DNA of 64,000 nt from Hydractinia symbiolongicarpus (GCF_029227915.1 NC_079885.1:24927001-24991000), one strand, 5' to 3'; shown: positions 1 to 22,710, numbered from the stretch's first letter. The notes: generated from the sequence alone by a model not told the origin. Numbers and translations are program-made.

Positions 1-3000
1 TTTCTTCAGCATTTGGCAAATCATCAAGCAAAGCTTCCTGTAAAGCAGGAAGACCAAAATCAGTAAGACGCTTACCAAATTGCTGAATAACCGCTTTAAT
101 TTTACCTAGCACCATTTGTTCTGCCTGTACTTCAGGGTGGTGACGTAAGTAATCCTCCATCATTGCAGCACGAAAGGATTCCCACAATTCATGTGGGTTA
201 TTCGGTTCACCGTGAATCAATATAAAAGAAAACGCTTTTCTCAATTTAGATGGAGAAGCATATTCCACGAACTCATTCATGGTGCGAATCCAAAGATTGT
301 CATCAGCTAACAATCCTCGTGCTAAGCATGCATCCCTAAAAGAAGCATAAAGATTTTCTTCGAAATATCTTAAATTGTCAAAAGACGTAGCACCAGGGAC
401 ATGCAACAAAAGAACCCGCAAAAAATACCTTTCACCTTCGCGGATGCTGGCATTATATACATTCTACTTACTATCTTTTCAGCACCGCATTGCCTAACTA
501 CCCACCGTTTTTGCTGTTGTGTATTCCGAAAAACAAGGTGGTAAGGTATTTCAGTGTACAAAAATCGTTGCGCATGCTGGTCCTGCTGATTTAATTGAAA
601 CCAGGCTGTTAACATGGTCTTAGAGTTTTCAGCCCTGTCAGCAGCCACAGCCTTGTTGCCTTCCCTAAAAAACACTTGCTGGTGATTTGGAAGGTGAACA
701 GGAAGTCTTATGATGGAATGACTCTGAGTATGCATAGGAAATTCACAGAGACGCCAAGTTGCTTCAGGTGCAGATACATATCTAGCATCTAAGAATGTTG
801 TTACTTCATCATGATCGATGCGCTCATTGATTTCTATGTGTGCAGTATCATAACCTTTATAAATATATTTATACAAATACTTAACACTTTTAATTGACAC
901 ACACGCTTCCAAGTTTATATGTGCCATATATTTTTTACATAGGAAAGGGTTATAAGGCACAACCCACCTATTATCAACATCTAAGTTTCGTATTCTTACC
1001 GTTCTTCCATTATCAGGCCGATGGTACATGGGATAACCGTCTACATTTATAACAGTTCTGTCATTAAACTGCTTAGGAAAATGCTTAGTACACTCACCCT
1101 CTTTCATGCACGGAGATGTATTATTAAGGAGGCCACATGGGCCATGGATCATACATGACTTTACTATATCATACAATTCAGCATCTTGGTTTTGATCTGG
1201 AATCTGTGCACAAATTAATGAGTCGATATCATCAGCATTTCATAATTTAAACTCATTGTGTAGATGTAAAAGCATATGAACATGCGGTAAACCTCTTTTC
1301 TGAAATTCAATAACATCTACATGTGCACACAGAACACCTAATACACCGTCTTTTAAATCTTTTTTCAAAGCAAGTAATTTTAATTTAAACACCCTTGCAA
1401 CTAAATCTGGTCTATCAGAAGCAGATTGACCAGGTAACAAATTAGTAACAATTTCTGGCCATTTTGGATTGCAAGTAAAAGTCAAGAACAAATCTGGCTT
1501 ACCCTTCTTTGAAACCAATGCCATCGCATCAAGGTACAACTGATGCATGTTACGGGGTGAGCCAGAAAAGGTGGAAGGCAAGACAACAACATTACCTGCT
1601 TGCAAGTTACGTTGATCTGCAGCATTTTGGAGGTAATCCAGAAGTCCTTGGTAGGACTCTGCTCGAAGCTGGTTTTGATTTAGGCGAATAAATGCAAGCC
1701 GTTGACCTTCAACTTTAACATATGCATCTACTAAAAATTGCTGAAACAATTTACCTGCTAAATGAAGGGCAGAGAATTCTCGCCTAATAGCAATGCGGTA
1801 AATATAATATTCCAACTGGGTTAGCCTATTTCTAACTCCAGTTGCATGCTCCCTGACATGGGCCATGTTTGGGTCCCAACCCGGCTCACCACGTGGAAAT
1901 AAAATGGGATACATCATAGGATCAATATTGCATGATGTATAAGGGATTTGTCGCAAAGGTTGATTACGTGGATAAACAACAATATCTCTTGCAGCAGGAG
2001 GTGCACCATCATTACCAACAAAGATGGCAGCAACTTCCTGATGCAAGGGGGCATTATACCTTCTGCGATCATTACCCTCTCGCATTACCATACTTACAAC
2101 AGAAGGCTGTCTGTTTTCCGCAGCTGCTCTGGCTGTTTCTTCACGTTCCACTTCAGCCATATTGCTATAAGCTGCAGCATATGGAGAATCCCTGTTAAGA
2201 ACATCTTGAATTATCTGCACTGTTTCGCGATTACAATGAGCATGTGTTGGATTCTCAATACGCATGTTTAAGGCAGCTGCAGCTTCTACAATATACAATT
2301 GGCTAAAATTAGGTAGTTCATTCTGAGCAGGTAATAAAGCACCATACCTGTGAAATAATTGACCACATATTCTAAAACAGGGTGGTCCACGACCTGGCGG
2401 TGGTCGAATGTTTGCTGACAAAAAGCAAAACTAAAAGCATTATTGTATACTCTGATATACTTACGAAACTGTTTAGCTTGGGCAGAGTCGTTGCTTAACA
2501 ATTCACGTATTTCAACAGGAAATTGTAATATGGCACGTAGGGCCACTTTGCCATTGTGACAACACTTAAAATGATTTTCATTATTAAATTTAATAGCTTC
2601 ACAATGCTGACATACTATATTAAACTCACCTGCAGAATGTGTAGGAGGTAAAACATTGTTAATCCTAGCTAAATTTAGTAAACGTGGAGCCCTAGCTACT
2701 CAATGACGCAAAACATCTGCCCTGCGTCTTACTGCAGCTTGCTGAGGTAATTCATTTTCTCTATTCGCATGATGACGTTGTGCATCAGCATGCTGTCGTG
2801 CATTTGCATCTGCAACATTTTCTACTGCTCGTCTTGCATTTTGGCGTAGAGCATCTGCTGCTCTACGCTGTTGGGCCTGTTGCAAAGATTCATTGGCCCT
2901 CCTTCGTCGTACAATTTCAAGATGATGTTGTCTTTGCCTTTCAGCATGCTCAACATCTTCAACATTTTCCAAGCGGGGTAATGCATAATTATGTTCCAAT

Positions 3001-3032
3001 AAGAAAAGTTCATTTGGCTGAGGAAAATCCAT
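1..3032 (-). pseudogene. Helitron Rep/helicase relic (N-terminal part)
   Basis: This is the N-terminal half of a Helitron transposase, a rolling-circle HUH endonuclease normally fused to a PIF1-like helicase. Read right to left it has an Arg/Gln/Ala-rich start (3032-2703), a zinc-binding stretch with CxxC and CC near 2560-2620, and the Helitron-like N domain. That domain carries the HUH motif GLPHVHMLL near 1270-1300 and the paired-tyrosine motif KYLYKYIYKG near 845-885. The helicase would lie beyond base 1, so the gene is cut by the window edge. It is dead: there are in-frame TGA codons at 2700-2702 and 1240-1242, a frameshift near 2410-2430, and another near 445-465, after which the frame stays open to base 1. 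The few lesions suggest fairly recent death. The family call rests on motif order and both catalytic motifs, so I am confident of it. Confidence 0.9.
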
Positions 3033-3790
3033 TTTATGTGGAGTATTTTTTTAGCAGCTACACCAGTGTTTATTCTTAAGCTAGCTATATGTAGCCCACA
3101 GCTATAGGTACGTAGCTAGCTAAAGAATAAAAATTGACGCAGCTTATAAACAACAAACTAAAATTAAGCAAACACCAAAGATGTAGCTAGCTAATTGTAT
3201 TCTTACAAGTAGAAATAGAAATTAATTTCAAAAGTAGAAATTAGGAAGGGTAAAAACGGCAAATAATTAATGAGATACTTTCCAAAGAATTAATCAGGAA
3301 AATTTCTTGTCTTACCTTGCCATAACTTCGTTGCTACATCGTATTTTCTATTTTCTTATCCGGGCAGTAAAAGTGTAACAATTGCCGCGGAAAATGCAAT
3401 GCTTATTGATTGGCTTATACATATAATCAAGACTGTTGATTGGGCAATTAAATCGAGGCACAAGTGCAGGGAGGAACCGGATTATTTATGTAAATATTTA
3501 TCCGGTGAGGGTTAAAACATGCGATAAACGGCGATTGAGGTCACGGGGGTAACTATTATTAAAAATGGCGTATTAAAGTAATTCATTCATTTTTATCTCT
3601 TAATTTATTTTTTTCATCAAGGTTCATAACTTAAAGTAATTAATTAAGGTAATAAATTAATTTCTTGAGTTTAGCTCAATTAATTAAAAAGATTTGCGAT
3701 TAAACAACCCCCTGTTTTCTAAAAATTCGCGGAAAGATCAAAGGAATATCGGTAACCCTTTTGAACAGACAGACAGACGACGGCTATTAT
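3033..3790. other. AT-rich flank without a gene
   Basis: No open frame here looks coding. Several copies of the palindrome TAGCTAGC occur at 3078-3195, close to the start of the Helitron gene, and a short ACAG run lies at 3765-3778. It may include the upstream terminal part of the Helitron or of the THAP/DDE element to the right, but I could not place an element end. Confidence 0.5.
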
Positions 3791-3797
3791 TATAGAG

Positions 3798-4380
3798 ATT
3801 TGGAGCAACGGCTGCGTCTTTTTCATAATGAGGCTGAATATTGCGCAATAATTTATAAAAAGGAAAAAAAAAAATAATTTTGCTCATCGCACTCCGCGAT
3901 TTCTACGTCACTAATTGTCAAGTATCAAATAATTTTTGTTAAAATTCAGGAGCATCTTGAATGATTAACATTCTAAGACATACAAGTATACATAAGAGGT
4001 GGTATAAATCGAAAATGCAGGAATCTGGCAACTGCACAAGTCAACTGCTCACGCCACCAAGTTCTTTTCATGCATCCACATGTGATAAAAGTATTGTGTT
4101 GATCAAACATGACATAGAAGAAATCAAAAAAGAGCATATTGTGCTTTCAGGAGATGGTGTAGTAAGCGATATTTACAGTTCACCGCAAAATGAATTACCG
4201 CAGAGCGGTTGTTGTTCCGAAATGCATCAAGAAACAGAGTTTTACATATCTACTGGGGATGGTGAAATTCAGGTTGTGTCTCTAAAGAGAAGTGGTGAAG
4301 AAAAAGATTGTATGTAGCAGTATAAATAGAAATGTATAATAAATATTATTTACTCCAAGAGAAGATTAACAATCATTATT
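3798..4380 (+). repeat. THAP/DDE element repeat, copy 1
   Basis: Two blocks recur about 2.4-3.3 kb to the right. The block at about 3798-3870 (GATTTGGAGCAACGGCTGC and following) matches 6218-6290. The block at about 3975-4380 matches about 7230-7682, including the ends around ATGTATAATAAATATTATTT. Copy 1 runs on into the transposase fragment, whereas copy 2 diverges right after TTATTATCCTCTT. This suggests two related element copies side by side, or an internal duplication. Confidence 0.7.
3961..4317 (+). CDS. Unrecognised ORF of the THAP/DDE element
   Basis: An open frame of 118 codons starts at an ATG and ends in TAG. I recognise no domain. It is polar, with acidic and Lys-rich patches. 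It lies just upstream, on the same strand, of a transposase C-terminal fragment, so it may be an N-terminal exon of that transposase. A second copy of the same DNA at about 7225-7620 has a stop codon early in the frame (TAA near 7300) and further changes, so the frame is not conserved between copies. It could equally be non-coding element DNA that happens to be open. Confidence 0.3.
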   Translation: MINILRHTSIHKRWYKSKMQESGNCTSQLLTPPSSFHASTCDKSIVLIKHDIEEIKKEHIVLSGDGVVSDIYSSPQNELPQSGCCSEMHQETEFYISTGDGEIQVVSLKRSGEEKDCM

Positions 4381-4553
4381 ATCCTCTTCAAAGTCAACAA
4401 ATTGCCGCTGAAAGAATACATGTCGAAAGAATGATACAGAGATTGAAAACTTTTTACATATTTGATCCTGTTAACATGCTAGGTTCTCTTAACCAGATCA
4501 TCACTGTTTGTGCAATGTTAGCAAATTTTCAAGAACCAATTTTAAAGGTATAG
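4332..4553 (+). pseudogene. DDE_Tnp_4 transposase, C-terminal fragment
   Basis: The 73-codon frame holds the end of a PIF/Harbinger-like DDE transposase. The diagnostic stretch RIHVERMIQRLKTFYIF contains the HVER-type sequence with the third catalytic acidic residue (Glu), followed by a helix and the conserved tail ITVCAMLANFQEPIL. Family members are usually several hundred residues, so only the last sixth or so remains. No first or second catalytic Asp is visible upstream. It ends 230 bases from the end of the oppositely oriented THAP/SWIM gene, the convergent layout expected for an element with two genes. I read it as the decayed transposase of the element spanning about 3795-7690. Confidence 0.75.
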
Positions 4554-4782
4554 AATGTTTAGAAAAAGAAAATCTTTACAATTATATGCATAAAAATATC
4601 TAAAAAGTTTTTTACTGCTACACACACATTATGAGATATACCTCAAGGAGATGATTTTTTCTATAGCTTATTTTTGTGGTAATGTTGCAAACTCGTAAAA
4701 ATCAATCCTTGCAAAAAATATCACTTTGAAGTATATTTCATATTTTACAAGGTTATGATATGTTTCAAGTACTTATTTATAT

Positions 4783-6740
4783 TTATATATAAAGTATATA
4801 AAAATATCTATCCTTTTTGTCTTGAACATTGTCAGTTTTTTTAGTTTTTTTCGATGGAGGAGACTTGATCATCATTTCCATGATAGGAACCTTTTCTATT
4901 CTACCTCTGGACTGCGGAACATTCCACACGCAGGGCTTTGAAGTACATGCTTTAGTTGCCGGTACCATAGATAGGCCATCTACTACCCACTTTGCTAAAA
5001 GTTTCATCATAGCATATGCATGAGAACATGTCCCACAACGTCCAGCTGGACACTGACAGTTCGCAAACTCAATATTGGAGGTTTTTTTCTCTATGGCTAA
5101 AAAAACCCATCTATTTGCTTTTTTCAAACTAGCTGCAGCTACACCCTTCAAACAAAATATTGTTTCATCTTCTTTAACATATATTGTATCAGTATCTAAG
5201 AACTTCTCTTTGAGGAATTGTTCGCCACGTATAAAATGTTTCTTTATTTTTGTTGAATTTTTACAAAATGTTTCATTGACATGTTCATGATAATTTTGAA
5301 TATGTTCAACTGTAAAATTTGGCATTCCTTGATGGAAGCATTCCCTCTTTCCACAGCGGTTTCAAAATAACTCCCATTTTTTCTGCTTTTTTACGTAGCC
5401 AGATTTTATCAGGTGTAGGATCTACAATTTTGGCTTCAGTTTTATTTTCGAAATAGCTCATAACATGAACTTGAGCTTCTTTCAAAGTTGTAATACCTTG
5501 AAGTGTGTCTCCTCAGAATACCAGCCATCTTTTTAAATGTTCGACTTTGTAATTTGAAAGTTTTTCAAAATCTATATGAATATGTGGGTCACTAATGTCA
5601 TCTTCTGTTAATATGATACTTTCATGAGCTAAATAAAATCAAGAGGAAACTAAGTAGAGGATAAACTATTATATATATTATGGTGTGCTGTGGTAGTTTT
5701 TAAATTTTGTACAAAATTTGATGTATATTAATAACCTATCTGCTGACAAAATATATAATATCAGTGTGCACAGTTTGGTGAATCTCCCCTTTCTCGTATA
5801 CCATTAAAATTTTAATATTAACGTGTTTACCTACTGACTTTTCTTCAAATAGTTCGTTGAAGTCTTCTACTATCATTTCATAGTCTCCGTCATTGTTTTC
5901 CATTATAATAAACTGTTCTTGAGTTTTTACACAAACTACTGAGTCTGTGTAGAGAGTTGTTGCTATTAAAATAGCAGTTTTATTGAAGTTTTAAGTTTTA
6001 AAAGTAATAAAGTTTGATAGTACGTCTTCTCTCTTGAAAAAAATTCGTAAAATGGTAATTAGCAATGTTTATCATAAAATACGTGCATACAATTATGGAG
6101 GTAATCAAATAGTCATCACAAAATACGGGAAATTATTATTGAGATAATTAATTCTCCATTATTCGTTGCGCGTGATTTTTCAATGTCCCCGTATCGTAAG
6201 AGATAATAAAATATAAAAGATTTGGAGCAACGGCTGCCTCTTTTTCATGATGAGGCTGAATATTGCGCAATAATTTATAAAAAGGAGTATTAAATATGTT
6301 CGCTAAAAGAGTTGTACCGGGAAAGGTTGAAATTAAAAAACATGATTTTTGTAACTCACATGTAGGCATTCTTCCTGCATTTTTCTTTTTAAAGATGAAT
6401 CACGTTTTAATACGGTAGTGCCATCCATGTTAATAAATTCGTAAGTTTTGTGTTTAAAAATAGATGGAACTGCTCCACAAAGTAGCTCTTTCCGTTTCGA
6501 TGGTATCCCCGTTAGACGTCCTTTTAAATCATCTTTTATGCAGTCAGGATGGAAGTGGTCTTCACATACAACTTTATTTTTCCCAAATGGAAATGTTTCT
6601 ACATTCAATCCAGTACCAATATTATGCAACCATTGTGCTGCGCGAAGTTTCTCAGTTGTATTCACTGGCTTTGGGATCATGAAAAAACTTTTTTTAGCAG
6701 TTGTGGTTTGCGAACATCCATATGCCAGGCAACTTGGCAT
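4783..6740 (-). pseudogene. THAP / SAP-like / SWIM transposon protein, truncated
   Basis: This is the second protein of a THAP/DDE transposon. Three exons can be seen. Exon 1 (6740-6360, ATG at 6740, GTGAGT donor) encodes a THAP zinc finger starting MPSCLAYGCS, with the later CEDHFHPDC supplying the Cys and His of the C2CH set. Exon 2 (5962-5831) encodes an acidic linker. Exon 3 (from 5628) encodes a SAP-like helix pair and then a SWIM zinc finger, CQCPAGRCGTCSH (CxC...CxH). Lesions are a TGA at 5513-5515 and a frameshift near 5350. The exon 1-2 phase also does not match. In ISL2EU-type elements the partner protein carries a YqaJ-like nuclease after such domains, as far as I know. Here the frame stops after a Lys-rich tail and no nuclease follows. 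This gene was probably truncated by deletion. Confidence 0.75.
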
Positions 6741-7690
6741 TTTGAGTAGTAAAGACAAAATGTACAATTATAGTTAAGAAGTAAAATTCATCTTTTATGT
6801 CTTCATACATCAAATCAGGCGAACCTTATAGTATGGTTTCACTTACTCACTCGCGGATCATACGTCATTGCTCTCCATCGTAGAGTTTTTTTATGTACTC
6901 TAACGGAGATGTAAATAATAACCTTTTTACTCTAAAATCCTCATAAAAATAAATTTTTTTTGAAAAAAAATTTAAAGTATCTTTTTTAAATAGTATAATA
7001 AACGTTTTTATGAAAAAAAAAAATTTTGACCTTAGTTTCCCTTTAAGAATTGTCACGTCTTGCTTGCTCAGTCATCCGCGATTTTTTCTACGTCACGAAT
7101 GTCACGTGACTTGAAACCACTTTCGTATGAAGGTTCAAGACATACATATTTTAACTCACCCTCAAATCCTATTTTTCTTAATCTTAATATTCTTACTCAC
7201 GTGATTTGACACCATTTATCTTGCGAACAATCAAGACATACAAGTATATATAAGAGGTGGTATAAATCGAAAATGCAGGAATCTGACAACTGCACAAGTT
7301 AACTGCTCACGCCACCAAGTTCTTTACATCCATCCACATATGATAAAAATGTTGTGTTGATCAAACATGACATAGAAGAAATAAAAAAAGAGCATATTGT
7401 GCTTTCGGGAGATGGTGTAGTAAGCGACATTTACAACTCATCGCAAAAAGAATAACCGCCGAGCAGTTGCTCTTCCGAAATGCATCAAGAAACATTTTCT
7501 GGAGAAAGTGTCTTAGTGATACATAAACAGAGAGCTTTAAATACCTACTGGGGACGGTGGAATTGAGGTTGTGTCTCTAAAGAGAAGTGGTGAAGAAAAA
7601 GATTGTATGTAGCAGAATAAATAGAAATGTATAATAAATATTATTTACTCCAAGAGAAGATTAACAATCATTATTATCCTCTTAATAAAA
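6205..7690 (+). repeat. THAP/DDE element repeat, copy 2
   Basis: This is the partner of the repeat at 3798-4380. It holds the GAGCAACGGCTGC block (6218-6290), a CCGCGAT..CTACGTCAC block near 7076-7096 also seen near 3894-3912, and the long block 7230-7682. The long block carries an early stop and an extra segment (about 7490-7540) relative to copy 1. It has lost the transposase end. The stretch 6868-7225 between blocks is AT-rich and shows no gene. Confidence 0.65.
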
Positions 7691-7820
7691 ACATATTGTA
7701 AAATTAAAAATGTTTTTTTGTGCTTTGACTCCTTTTCCAAATGTGCGTTAAGGTTTTTGTGTTAAAATAATTTTTTTATGGATTTGGGACTGAATTCTTG
7801 CTCCGTTTGACAATGCGCAG

Positions 7821-7924
7821 ATATTGCATGCCTATCAGTTGGATGTCAAGATTTATCTACGCGACTAAATAGCACTGTTTTGCCACGAATAGATAAATCT
7901 GATACAAGAGTGGGCATGCAATAT
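7821..7924. repeat. Foldback inverted repeat
   Basis: The outer arms are ATATTGCATGCC at 7821-7832 and its exact reverse complement at 7913-7924. The inner arms are AGATTTATCTA at 7849-7859 and its exact complement at 7890-7900. The whole can fold into a two-step hairpin. It lies left of the dead integrase gene, and another long hairpin lies to its right (10288-10376). They could be subterminal structures of one element. Confidence 0.65.
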
Positions 7925-8582
7925 AAATCTTATTGGGTCATACAGGTAAGATGTCGCTTATAAACACCATTTTCCTTACCCCCTCCTCTTTGACTAATTT
8001 TGTCTTAAAAAAGTCTCAATTTGGTGAGGGAAGAAAAAAAAATATTTTAATTTTTCAAAAGAAAATTTAAAACGCATATCATAACAATTCTTGTGGCAAT
8101 TTAGAGCTCTAAACTAACAACTTACCGTAGCTGATTTGAACGAACTGGATTCTAGTTCATAACTCGTGGTAAAACTCGCGTCACAACTCTCGCCCGCAAC
8201 TTACAGCTAGCGGCCGCGTGTTACAAATTTATGCCGCGGACGCCAACTTCACTGCCAGAAGCAGTGTGAATCTAGTCTGTGTAATGTGTATGTCACGTAG
8301 TGGCTCAGCAAACTGTAAATGATGATGACGCGTCAGCGAGATATAACATGCAGCCGCGACTTATGAGCCATTGATACGCGGCTGCAACTTATAACACGCT
8401 GCCGCGACTTGTGAATTATAACACGTGACCGCGATTTATGGTTTTGATGAGCTTTTAAAGATAATTTTTGAGGATGATATTGTTTTTTCCCAAAATATCA
8501 ACTTCTTCTAAGACTATCGTCTTACCATTAAAAAACGTCGTAACTGCAAATGAGGACGAATTGGGTTTTTGTGGTGGTTTTG
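7925..8582. other. Region with GC-rich GCCGCGACTTA-type repeats
   Basis: At 8180-8440 short motifs such as GCCGCG, CGCGGCTGCAACTTA and CCGCGACTT recur on both strands. This makes a GC island in AT-rich DNA. A similar patch lies at 10120-10285 on the far side of the integrase gene. On the minus strand 8589-8460 is open for about 40 codons, but I cannot assign it. No other gene is seen. Confidence 0.45.
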
Positions 8583-10040
8583 TTAAAATATGAGTTGATC
8601 ATATTTAAAGTGATACACTTTGTCATATTTTTGTTGCTGTTTTGGGCAAAACTTATACCAGTAACACTGCAGATAATAGTTAGCAATGATAATTGAATCC
8701 TTGTTAAAAGATGCAACAACAAACCATAGAAATTTCCTGCTGAAACCATCTACGCATCCATGAATGCAGAATCCCAATCTTTTCAACTTATCATTGCCAC
8801 CCAAATGATGTACATCGCCGGGGCCAAGAGACCAATACATTCCGCGTTTGACGACATTACTTTTTCGACTTTCTAACACCTTCTCGGTCAACTTCTTTAA
8901 GGTGGTTCCCCTAGAAAAAACTATAATGCAGAGGATTGTCTTTTCTGAAGATATTTGAGGATATACCATAGTATGTGACAGTACGACAAAATTAAGTCAA
9001 AAATTTCATTGGTTGGTTGCTCGAGGCCTAACCAAATAACTGAATAATATGCTTTATTTCAAGCGAACTTTTGAAAAGAAGAGCTAAAACAGGGCAAAAC
9101 AGGCAATACCTCGACAAAATAACTGAAGGACAACTTCGATTAAAAAACCGGTTTCAATTAAATATTAGGTGGTACTAATGCCTGCATCGACAGAAGAATT
9201 TGTAAAGCGCGGCTGCTTTGATCTTGAGAATTCTTGTTTCGCGTGGATTCCGAACTTAAATGGCAAAAAAAAACTTGTTTAAAGATTATTTTATGGACAT
9301 TCTTGACTTGTGCATCGAGAAAAGGTGTACGGCAGCACTATTTTGACCTGAAAAGCACCAAATACCCAAGTCTTAAGTCTAATTCATGACGAGTTCACTT
9401 CGCAGGGTGCATCGTTAAGACAGCTTTCTGACTGTATGTGGAACACCTCATTTATTATTCAGAAATGTCATATATTGCTTTAAGAGGCCCTAAAGTATCA
9501 TCTAGCAATTGCAAAGAATTAAACATCGACGGAGGGGCCGAAAAGCTGTACAAAAATGTGAAAATGGTTGCTATGGGCGTTGCTATGCAGTTACATTTGC
9601 GGTTGGTTTAAAAAAGTGGCAGAATGCGCAATAAAAACCTAAATTTGTCATAAGCACTACTTGCCACGGTCTTCTAAGATGAATTTGCTGTAAGAAAAGA
9701 GGTAAAAACAATTCTTGAAATTTAGACATTTTTTCAAGGGGAACCACCTTAATTACGTTTCGAACATCCTCTTTCGACACACGAATGCCATATTTCACAC
9801 ACACATTTTCAGTCATTTGGTGGTGTCTAGCTTTAGATAATAGTTCATTTTGAATAATACCTTTCAAGATGACATCTGATACATTTCGCTTTCTGCTGAA
9901 TCATTTCTTCTCTAAGAGAGCTTTCAGTTGATACATACTAATATTCTTTTCATGAGGTGTAGCAATGACGGGACATATGTCTTTGTATTTAAGTTTAGGA
10001 TGCATACCATTGTAAAAATAAACTAAATCTTCCAATGAGC
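8583..10040 (-). pseudogene. Transposon integrase (rve-like core), split by a MITE
   Basis: This is the remains of an integrase-core transposase of the type with a GPGDVHHLGGNDKLK / IHGCVDGFSRKFLW signature, common in cnidarian and fish genomes. The upstream part (10040-9753, preceded by a plausible CAG acceptor) has the family's leading motif, YFYNGMHPKLKYKDI, and a helix-turn-helix-like segment ending DVRNVIK. The catalytic part is at 8896-8583. An 848-bp TTAA-flanked MITE separates them, and the two sides join in register across the TTAA. Further lesions are a TGA at 9901-9903 and a frameshift just after the insertion. In the first catalytic motif the usual HxDG appears as HLGG, so the first Asp is lost. 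The second and third acidic residues are not found. The parent element is unknown to me. Confidence 0.8.
8901..9748. mobile_element. TTAA-flanked MITE
   Basis: The terminal inverted repeats begin GGTGGTTCCCCTAGAAAA at 8901 and end with the near-exact complement TTTTCAAGGGGAACCACC at 9748. TTAA lies directly outside both ends (8897-8900 and 9749-9752). The length is 848 bp with no convincing ORF. TTAA duplication is typical of piggyBac and Kolobok transposases. The termini do not show the CCC start usual for piggyBac, so Kolobok-type mobilisation is the more likely inference. It interrupts the integrase gene, so it inserted after that gene arrived. Confidence 0.85.
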
Positions 10041-10119
10041 CTGGGTGTGGAAGGAAAAAATATGTCAGGCATACAATTTAATGCTGGAAGATCATTCTAT
10101 GCATTCTATGTAAAAATAA

Positions 10120-10285
10120 GTCGCGAACGCTAGTTAAAGTCGTGGCTGCTAGCTAGTCGCGCTGCTAGTTACAACATTCGACCGCTACATATAAGTCGCT
10201 GCCAGTTATGATTTTTTAAATGCAACCAGATTTGGCATAATTATCGGCAAAAAGCGCGGCCGCTAGTTGTAAAGCACGGCCGTAT
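10120..10285. other. GC-rich repeat patch right of the integrase relic
   Basis: GTCGCG, GCGGCCGC, CTAGTTGTAA and related motifs recur here as at 8180-8440. This supports the idea that both patches are the non-coding arms of one element that contained the integrase gene. Confidence 0.35.
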
Positions 10286-10287
10286 GC

Positions 10288-10376
10288 CCGTTCGTCGAAT
10301 ATCAGATTTAGCCACTCTTAGTGAGCAATATATTGCTCACTAAGGGTGGATATAAAACTTGATATTCAACGAACGG
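10288..10376. repeat. Long imperfect hairpin
   Basis: The core GTGAGCAATATATTGCTCAC (10321-10340) is a perfect 20-bp palindrome. It is extended by CACTCTTA/TAAGGGTG, GAATATCA/TGATATTC and CCGTTCGT/ACGAACGG to 10288 and 10376. It is a cruciform candidate at the right side of the integrase relic. Confidence 0.8.
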
Positions 10377-10396
10377 TCCTGCAATAATCACACAAG

Positions 10397-10434
10397 CGTA
10401 TGTTCATGAAATGCGTATGTTCATGGAAAATTAT
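10397..10434. repeat. Short direct repeat
   Basis: GCGTATGTTCATGAAAT is followed directly by GCGTATGTTCATGGAAAAT, two 17-bp copies in tandem just outside the hairpin. Confidence 0.7.
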
Positions 10435-10435
10435 T

Positions 10436-11209
10436 TCTTAAGTTTCTTATTTATCGGATGTTCCAGCCTCTATAGTTCCTTATAAAAAGTTTTTTTTAAA
10501 AAAATACGTGTATGTTTCAAAACCCGTCTAAAAAGTCGTGAATAATTTTTCTGCAATAATTTAAGAACTCGAAAAGCATACGTTATATAGTACTGTGTGA
10601 TAACTAGTGCATATTTTTAATAAGCAGTTTCGCTTACGGGTGCATAATATATGCGATTTTAATCATATATACGAGCACAAAATTCAACTTACTAATGCAA
10701 CTAACTATTTTGCTGGCAAATTTTTTGCTCCCTATAAGTTAAACAGGAAATACAAACAAACACTTAAGATCATAAAAGCGAAGGTTATATGCCTGCTGTA
10801 AATAAAGAACCGTTACGAGCTTCGTTTTTGGTAATATCAGCTTCATAGACACTTTACCGCAGCTTTCTAAAAGGTTGTCACTAGATTTGACAACTACATT
10901 TCTTGCAGATAAAAAAAGAGAACTCTACAATTTAAGAATTGTTAGCCTTGTAGGGATTCTTTACCTGAAGACAAAATCGATATTCTTGCATCTTTTTTAA
11001 TTTGGGCTTAATTGACAATTTAAGTCCTTAAACCTTTAAAATTAGCTCTAGTACACAACTTCCACATTTTTTTTTTGGTCTAATCAGTGGAGGGGTAAAA
11101 AAGTACAAGGGAAAAGAAAAAAACTCACATTTAAAATGTATAGATGTCTACATGCCCTCTTTATATATTCCCGATTACATAGTTTAATAAATATACAATA
11201 TACCCAGAG
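10436..11209. other. Intergenic / DPM1 3' flank
   Basis: This is AT-rich DNA without a convincing ORF. On the minus strand it is downstream of the DPM1 stop. An ATTAAA (plus TTTAAT, near 11183-11188) about 70 bases after the stop could serve as the polyadenylation signal. Confidence 0.4.
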
Positions 11210-22708
<11,499 letters not shown>

Positions 22709-22710
22709 AA

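Noticed and set aside
1509-2271. Plus-strand frames within the Helitron relic
   Set aside because: They are shadows of the Helitron reading frame, which has strong family motifs.
6448-6777. Plus-strand frames opposite the THAP exon
   Set aside because: The minus strand encodes a clear THAP finger; the plus frames have no motif.
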